NCBI RefSeq assembly: GCF_004010055.1
Contig: NZ_RQVT01000019.1
Coordinates: 1 to 43,725, forward strand
Reading direction: 5' to 3'
From: Psychroflexus aestuariivivens
GTDB lineage: Bacteria > Bacteroidota > Bacteroidia > Flavobacteriales > Flavobacteriaceae
DNA: 43,725 bases
The notes under the pieces were generated by a model. It was given only the letters and a program-made list of their open reading frames with translations, ran no database searches and had not been told where the DNA came from. This document shows, in pieces, positions 42,476 to 43,725 of this stretch. The position numbers were made by a program, and so were the translations under genes. Each line of letters starts with the position of its first letter. Position 1 is the stretch's first letter.

Positions 42476-43673
42476 CTTTAAAGAGAAAATAAAACGATTA
42501 TCTCGAAAAGAGGTACAAGATTTTATTATCGAGAATTTGAATGAAGATATTACAAGGTTAATATTGAAAGGAAGTCCTTTTGAAGATATTTCAATAAAAG
42601 ATATAGCCATCCAAATTGAAAGTAAATTAAAAATAAAGAAAAAACTTCCAACTTGGTTTAATGCTGATTCGGTAATTTATCCACCGAAACTAAATTTAGA
42701 ACAAACATCATCTGAAATAACAGCGAATCATAAGTCAAAAATTATTGACAAAAATTCTAAAGTTTTGGATATAACAGGAGGTTTTGGAGTCGATGATTTT
42801 TACTTTTCTAAGCGCGCAAAGCAAGTTACACATATAGAATTAAATGATGAACTATCTCTGATTTCAAAATATAATTTTGAAATACTTGGAGTAAGTAATA
42901 TCTTTTCTGTCAACGGGAATGGTATTGATTATTTAAAAAATTCTACTAAAACTTACGATTGGATTTATATAGATCCTTCACGTAGAAATGAAGGAAAAAA
43001 AGTAATACAACTTGAAAATTCGTTACCTAACATTATTGAAAATTATAAAATATTTGAAGAGCATTGTAGGCAATTAATGATAAAAACATCACCTATGTAT
43101 GACCTTAACATGGGATTTAAAGAACTTAAAGGTATTCGAGAAGTGCAAATAATTTGCATTAAAAATGAAGTAAAAGAAATCCTATGGCTTATTGATTGGA
43201 GAGAATTTAATTATAAGAATATAAAAATTTATAATTACAAAACTTCTAATCAATTTTCAAAATTTGAAGGAAATAAAAATGAAGAAATACAGCTTAATAC
43301 TGAATTTTCTTTACCTCTGAAATATTTATATGAGCCTAATTCAGGAATTATGAAGAGTGGTTTGTTTAATACTTTATCAGTTAAATATAATTTAAAAAAA
43401 ATAGACTTAAACTCAAATATATTTACCTCTAATGAAAAAATAGATGAATTTCCTGGTAAAATTTTTAAATTTATTCAGATCATTAAAACGAAAGATTTAA
43501 AGAAAAAATTTAAATCATCAGGTGTGAATTTAATTAGTAGGAATTATGGGATGGCTACTTTAGAAATCCAAAAGAAATATAAATTGAAAACTTCAGGAAA
43601 AATAGAGTATTTGATATTTACAAAAATAAATAAGACTCGAATTATTATTTATTGTCAAAGATTGTTTGATTAA
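42459..43673 (+). CDS. class I SAM-dependent methyltransferase, THUMP-like domain protein
   Basis: I use the ATG at 42459 (MNSIDDFKEKIKRLSRKEVQ), giving 404 aa. A further ATG at 42429 would extend it deeper into the SpoU gene. The methyltransferase region has motif I VLDITGGFGVDDFYFS (around 100-115) and motif IV WIYIDPSRRNEGKK. The DPSRR form is typical of a Bacteroidota family with a C-terminal THUMP-like domain, here from about 290 to the end (KYLYEPNSGIMKSGLFN and later SRNYGM). The substrate is unknown, perhaps RNA. It overlaps the SpoU gene by 17 bases and ends the + strand operon, with a hairpin terminator after it. Confidence 0.9.
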   Translation: MNSIDDFKEKIKRLSRKEVQDFIIENLNEDITRLILKGSPFEDISIKDIAIQIESKLKIKKKLPTWFNADSVIYPPKLNLEQTSSEITANHKSKIIDKNSKVLDITGGFGVDDFYFSKRAKQVTHIELNDELSLISKYNFEILGVSNIFSVNGNGIDYLKNSTKTYDWIYIDPSRRNEGKKVIQLENSLPNIIENYKIFEEHCRQLMIKTSPMYDLNMGFKELKGIREVQIICIKNEVKEILWLIDWREFNYKNIKIYNYKTSNQFSKFEGNKNEEIQLNTEFSLPLKYLYEPNSGIMKSGLFNTLSVKYNLKKIDLNSNIFTSNEKIDEFPGKIFKFIQIIKTKDLKKKFKSSGVNLISRNYGMATLEIQKKYKLKTSGKIEYLIFTKINKTRIIIYCQRLFD

Positions 43674-43678
43674 AACAA

Positions 43679-43704
43679 AAAAGCCTCTATTTCTAGAGGC
43701 TTTT
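43679..43704 (+). terminator. intrinsic terminator after the methyltransferase gene
   Basis: The stem AAAAGCCTCTA (43679-43689) and TAGAGGCTTTT (43694-43704) pairs perfectly over a TTTC loop, with a T run at its 3' side. It ends the tsaD-to-methyltransferase run. Confidence 0.88.
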
Positions 43705-43725
43705 ATTGCAAATAAGGAAGGCGGC

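Noticed and set aside
1-43725. CRISPR array, tRNA, rRNA, prophage or complete insertion sequence
   Set aside because: No regular spaced repeats, no tRNA-like sequence noticed by eye, and no transposase, integrase or phage structural gene among the translated products.

Overview
The window looks like a chromosomal segment of a marine or soil-type member of the Bacteroidota, most likely family Flavobacteriaceae. The basis is low GC (judged by eye at about one third), few Shine-Dalgarno sites, TAnnTTTG-type -7 promoter boxes, a type IX secretion C-terminal domain, a GLPGLI-family protein, a SusC/TonB-receptor-like barrel with a carboxypeptidase-like N-terminal domain, bacillithiol synthesis (BshA), and several families found mainly in Flavobacteriia (DUF6090, DUF4159, MlaD/amidase/LptD synteny). 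I saw no rRNA, tRNA, CRISPR array, phage or complete insertion sequence.

Layout. 1-2050: an unrecognised 380-aa protein, two short direct repeats at the left edge, a gene-free stretch and a small membrane protein. 2260-6840: a tight four-gene + strand operon encoding a secreted LVIVD/choice-of-anchor B propeller with a T9SS domain, a seven-repeat lipoprotein (probable seven-bladed propeller), an MbnP-like lipoprotein and an MbnH/MauG-like di-heme lipoprotein. This is the most interesting system here: a candidate copper or redox maturation module at the cell surface. 6841-8130: a palindromic element and a DUF6090 protein. 8128-11264 (-): two adjacent operons of membrane proteins and a winged-helix regulator. 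Each is preceded by the same 22-bp operator-like site, so one regulator probably controls both. 11469-15576 (-): an orphan response regulator, then a TonB-receptor-like gene broken by a one-base deletion in a homopolymer, downstream of its GLPGLI partner.

15811-20007: a DUF2135 lipoprotein, twin hairpin terminators, YaaA, an RluD-type pseudouridine synthase, a PASTA protein and a DUF4348 lipoprotein. 20099-29347 (-): a long co-directional cluster, read in order amidase, MlaD-type MCE protein, membrane Fe-S protein, HAD-like protein, CCG-domain Fe-S protein, a so-called 'ABC transporter ATPase' without ATPase motifs, a GH3-serine hydrolase fusion, and BshA. It combines envelope and peptidoglycan recycling, lipid transport, electron transfer and thiol synthesis. 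Divergent from it is LptD (+), followed by RidA and a sodium:solute symporter. 34400-38848 (-) is TamB, whose translation start is unclear. Divergent from it is a + strand run of tsaD, a parvulin-type isomerase, rsmE, DUF4159, a SpoU methyltransferase and a THUMP-like methyltransferase, closed by a hairpin terminator at the right edge.

TTG is the only common start codon available for several genes (2260, 10638, 28189, 29459), and some longer predicted starts are better moved inward (8511, 11264, 29347, 42459).
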